Below the pieces are notes generated by a model. That model was given only the letters and a program-made list of their open reading frames with translations, was not told where the DNA came from and did not search any database. A DNA stretch of 64,000 nt from Tigriopus japonicus (lineage: Eukaryota; Arthropoda; Copepoda; Harpacticoida; Harpacticidae), in contig JAAGOF010000046.1 of the NCBI GenBank assembly GCA_010645155.1, positions 450,258 to 514,257 on the forward strand. The letters run 5' to 3'. Shown here in pieces: positions 61,342-64,000 of this stretch. How positions within the stretch are numbered: the stretch's first letter is position 1; each line of letters opens with the position of its first letter. The translations under genes and the position numbers were made by a program.

Positions 61342-63905
61342 TCTAATTTCTCATCGTTCACAATCGCGTCCAAACCAATTAGTGCCATTTACTTCAACGC
61401 TCGTAGCATTGTGAGCAAACTAGATGAAATGAAGTCCCTTATCGCTGTTGAAGCACCTTCGATTGTTCTCATTAGCGAGACATGGCTGCACAAGGGCATC
61501 GACTCTTCAGGGCTGGAACTCCCCCAATATGTTGTTGGCGCTCGAAAAGACCGTCTTGATACGCATAATGGACGAGGTGGAGGAAATGTCATCTTGGTTC
61601 GAAAAGACCTTAATTTTTACCCACTGAATGTGGACGAGCCAGGGACTTGTGGCATAAAAGTGGGCAACACATCTGTTTATTGTACGTACCTCTCGCCAAA
61701 TGCCGATCAGGCATCACGTGTAAAACTCAAAAGTTTCCTTGTGTCTTGTGGCTCGGACTCTGCCATTTTTGGAGACTTTAATTACCCATCTATAGATTGG
61801 ACAACTTTTCAAGGTGGTTCGAACGACGAACAAGCCTTTCTGGACGCACTTGCTAATGGTTTTCTAAATCAACACGTTGAAGAGCCAACACACATTGCGG
61901 GAAATACTTTGGACCTGTTACTCACCACATGCCCCGACATGGTGTTGTTCGTGAAAATTAGAGAAGACTTGATAATTAGTGATCACTATCCGCTGGAGTG
62001 CCAATTTCTTACTGCCGTCACCTTCACGATATCGGGAGAACTGGTGCCAGTATACTCAAAAGGGAGTTATGACGACTTCAAGTCTTTTTTGGATGAAATC
62101 TCATGGATTGATGTGCTTCTCCCTATGTCAACAACGGATGCTTGGAATGTTTTCTGCAAGCAGATCAAAGTTGGCATGTCTTTTTTCGTACCGTGGAGGC
62201 TACGACGCGAGAACAATCCCTTGTGGCTGAAGGATGACCTTGTGCGGAAAATTCGAAAGAAAAGACATTTGTGGTTGAAATATAAAGATACAAGGAACGA
62301 AAGCGACCTCAAAAAGTTCAAATGTTATCGAAGCCAGGTCCAGAATTGGATTCGGGGGGCTAAGATAACGTTTGAGGAAACTCTGGCCCGCAAAAAGAAT
62401 GTGCGCTCTCTCCATGCATACGTTCGAGACGTGAGACTTGGAGGAAAAACGATAAACGCTCTTGTAGATGATCAAGGAATCCTTCAGGATGATGTGTCCG
62501 ACGTTGTAAACATTCTTAATGATCATTTCTCGTCCGTCTTCTCTGGGAGGGACCAATCGTCTTCTAATTTTCCATACCAAAACACTGGCGCTGGTTCCAC
62601 CACAATACTGTCAAACATCGTGTTCCATTCATCTGATGTGCTTGAGAAGTTAAAACAACTCAAGACGTCTTCTGCTCCTGGGCCGGACAACATTTCAGCG
62701 TTCACTCTGAAGAGGCTAGCCTCGTCCCTAGCGGAACCACTCGCTTTATTGTTCAACAAGTCTTTTGGATCGGGACATCTTCCAGATGATTGGTTGTCAG
62801 GCAATGTGACTCCACTCCACAAGAGTGGTGACGTCACAAGAGCCTCAAATTATAGACCTGTATCATTGACCTCCGTGTGCTGCAAGGTGATGGAAAGAAT
62901 TGTGAAGGACAAGATGACGAAATTCATGAACGACCACAACCTCTTTTCATCCGAGCAACATGGATTTCGTGCTGGCCTATCTTGCACTACGAGCGGTTTG
63001 TTACTCCACGACTACTTGACCCATTCCTTGGAAAATAAGCTGCCAGTAGACGTAATTTTTATGGACTTTTCGAAAGCATTTGACAAGGTTAGCCATTCCT
63101 TGCTCATTCTAAAGCTTCGACGGGCAGGGGTTGGCGGTGCCTTGCTGAACTGGATATGTTCTTGGCTCATGTGCAGAAAACAGAGAGTGGTACTCAATGG
63201 ACGTTCCTCCCGTTGGGTTGAAGTGACTTCTGGAGTTCCTCAGGGCAGTGTCCTTGGCCCACTCTTATTCTTGGTGTTTATAAATGATTTGAAACCAAAG
63301 CATGGATCCCTTGACATTAAGTTTGCAGACGATGTCAAACTCTTCACACAGGTTACCAGTGTATGGGAATGTCAATGCAGGAGCTTCAAGCTGATATTGA
63401 TTCGGTTTGTGATTGGGCTACGCGGAACGGAATGCATTTCAATTCGGGAAAATGTGTTGCATGGGGAGTTGGCCGCAAGTCATACGGCGTGGATTTCGAC
63501 TATAAGATTGGCGGAAACTCCCTCTCACGTCAATCACGTCACGTTGATTTGGGAGTATCATTTGACAGTCGATTAACATTCAGTGGCCATTGTGCAAGCC
63601 TAATTTTAAAGTCGAACAAAGTGTTGGGAATGATCCGGCGTCATTTCTTATCCAGGGATCCAAAAAAATTTATGGGACTATTTAAAACATACGTGCGTCC
63701 ACTTATCGAGTTTTCATCGCAAATTTGGAATCCCATTAACCGCGGTGACGCAAAAATGATCGAAAAGGTTCAGAGAAGAGCTACAAAGTTGGTTAAAAAC
63801 CTCTGGGACCTACCCTACGAAAACCGCCTATCCATTCTTTCGCTCCAATCGTTGGAAGAGAGGCGTGAACGATGGTGTCCTATAACTTTAGAGCGAATCA
63901 AATGA
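61342..63905 (+). pseudogene. LINE ORF2 endonuclease-reverse transcriptase, family 2 (frameshifted)
   Basis: The frame is open from about 61342; the typical start region IYFNARSIVSKLDEM lies before and at 61411. The apurinic-type endonuclease shows ISETWL, GDFNYPSIDW and ISDHYPL (catalytic Glu, Asp-Asn and Asp-His). The reverse transcriptase (about 62640-63360) has PGPDN, NYRPVSLTS, GFRAG, IFMDFSKAFDKVSH (motif A), GVPQGSVLGPLLF (motif B) and KFADDVKLF (motif C, FADD). Near 63360 the coding sequence shifts to another frame, which carries the C-terminal VRPLIEFSSQIWNP and IEKVQRRATKLVK. A second shift near 63870 is likely, since the alternate frame continues TMVSYNFRANQMTDNQNRAVF. The layout fits the Jockey/CR1 group of non-LTR retrotransposons; the clade is not settled. 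The 3' end may lie beyond the window. Confidence 0.85.
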
Positions 63906-64000
63906 CCGACAATCAAAATAGAGCGGTTTTTTGATCGCCATATGAAATTAGCGCGGAAATCAAAAGAGAGCCAATATGTTTGATCGAACATCAAATTACC

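Overview
The window is eukaryotic, most likely from an arthropod. Genes are split by GT-AG introns, several only 66-71 bp long. The flanks carry LINE, SINE, mariner, hAT-like and pogo-like elements, and two genes have latrophilin-type ectodomains. A crustacean such as a copepod is my guess from intron size and gene content; nothing in the sequence proves it.

Region 1 (1-10.9 kb) holds two convergent paralogues. Both encode latrophilin-like proteins with a GAIN/GPS region but only one membrane span and no seven-helix (7TM) domain. The left copy (+ strand) is cut by the window start. The right copy (- strand) can be rebuilt from three phase-matched exons: signal peptide, first part of a SUEL/rhamnose-binding lectin domain, and one long exon with the rest of the lectin, a Thr-rich linker, HormR, GAIN/GPS, the membrane helix and a long cytoplasmic tail. 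Both copies have lost the GPS residues needed for self-cleavage, yet share several cytoplasmic motifs.

Region 2 (10.9-28.5 kb) is mostly without recognisable genes. It contains a foldback element at 14.5 kb and a decayed mariner transposase end at 15.0-15.3 kb. At 28.5-30.1 kb lies a complete six-exon gene for a secreted protein of 284 residues that I do not recognise; all five introns are phase 2.

Region 3 (30.1-48.8 kb) again has no gene I can support. It turns visibly more AT-rich after about 39.5 kb and holds a pogo/Tigger-like non-autonomous element at 46.5-47.3 kb. At 48.8-51.35 kb is a three-exon gene for a type II membrane GT8 (glycogenin-like) glycosyltransferase.

Region 4 (51.4-64 kb) is a nest of transposons. 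It contains two relics of one LINE family in opposite orientations, one interrupted by a tRNA-derived SINE and by a hAT-like element; a minisatellite and a putative LTR that share a 35-nt leader unit; a broken mariner; a 735-bp hAT-type element with perfect 8-bp target duplications; and a second, near full-length LINE with endonuclease and reverse transcriptase, broken by frameshifts and running to the window end.

The most novel biology is the pair of 7TM-less, GPS-dead latrophilin-like receptors. The unrecognised secreted protein comes next.
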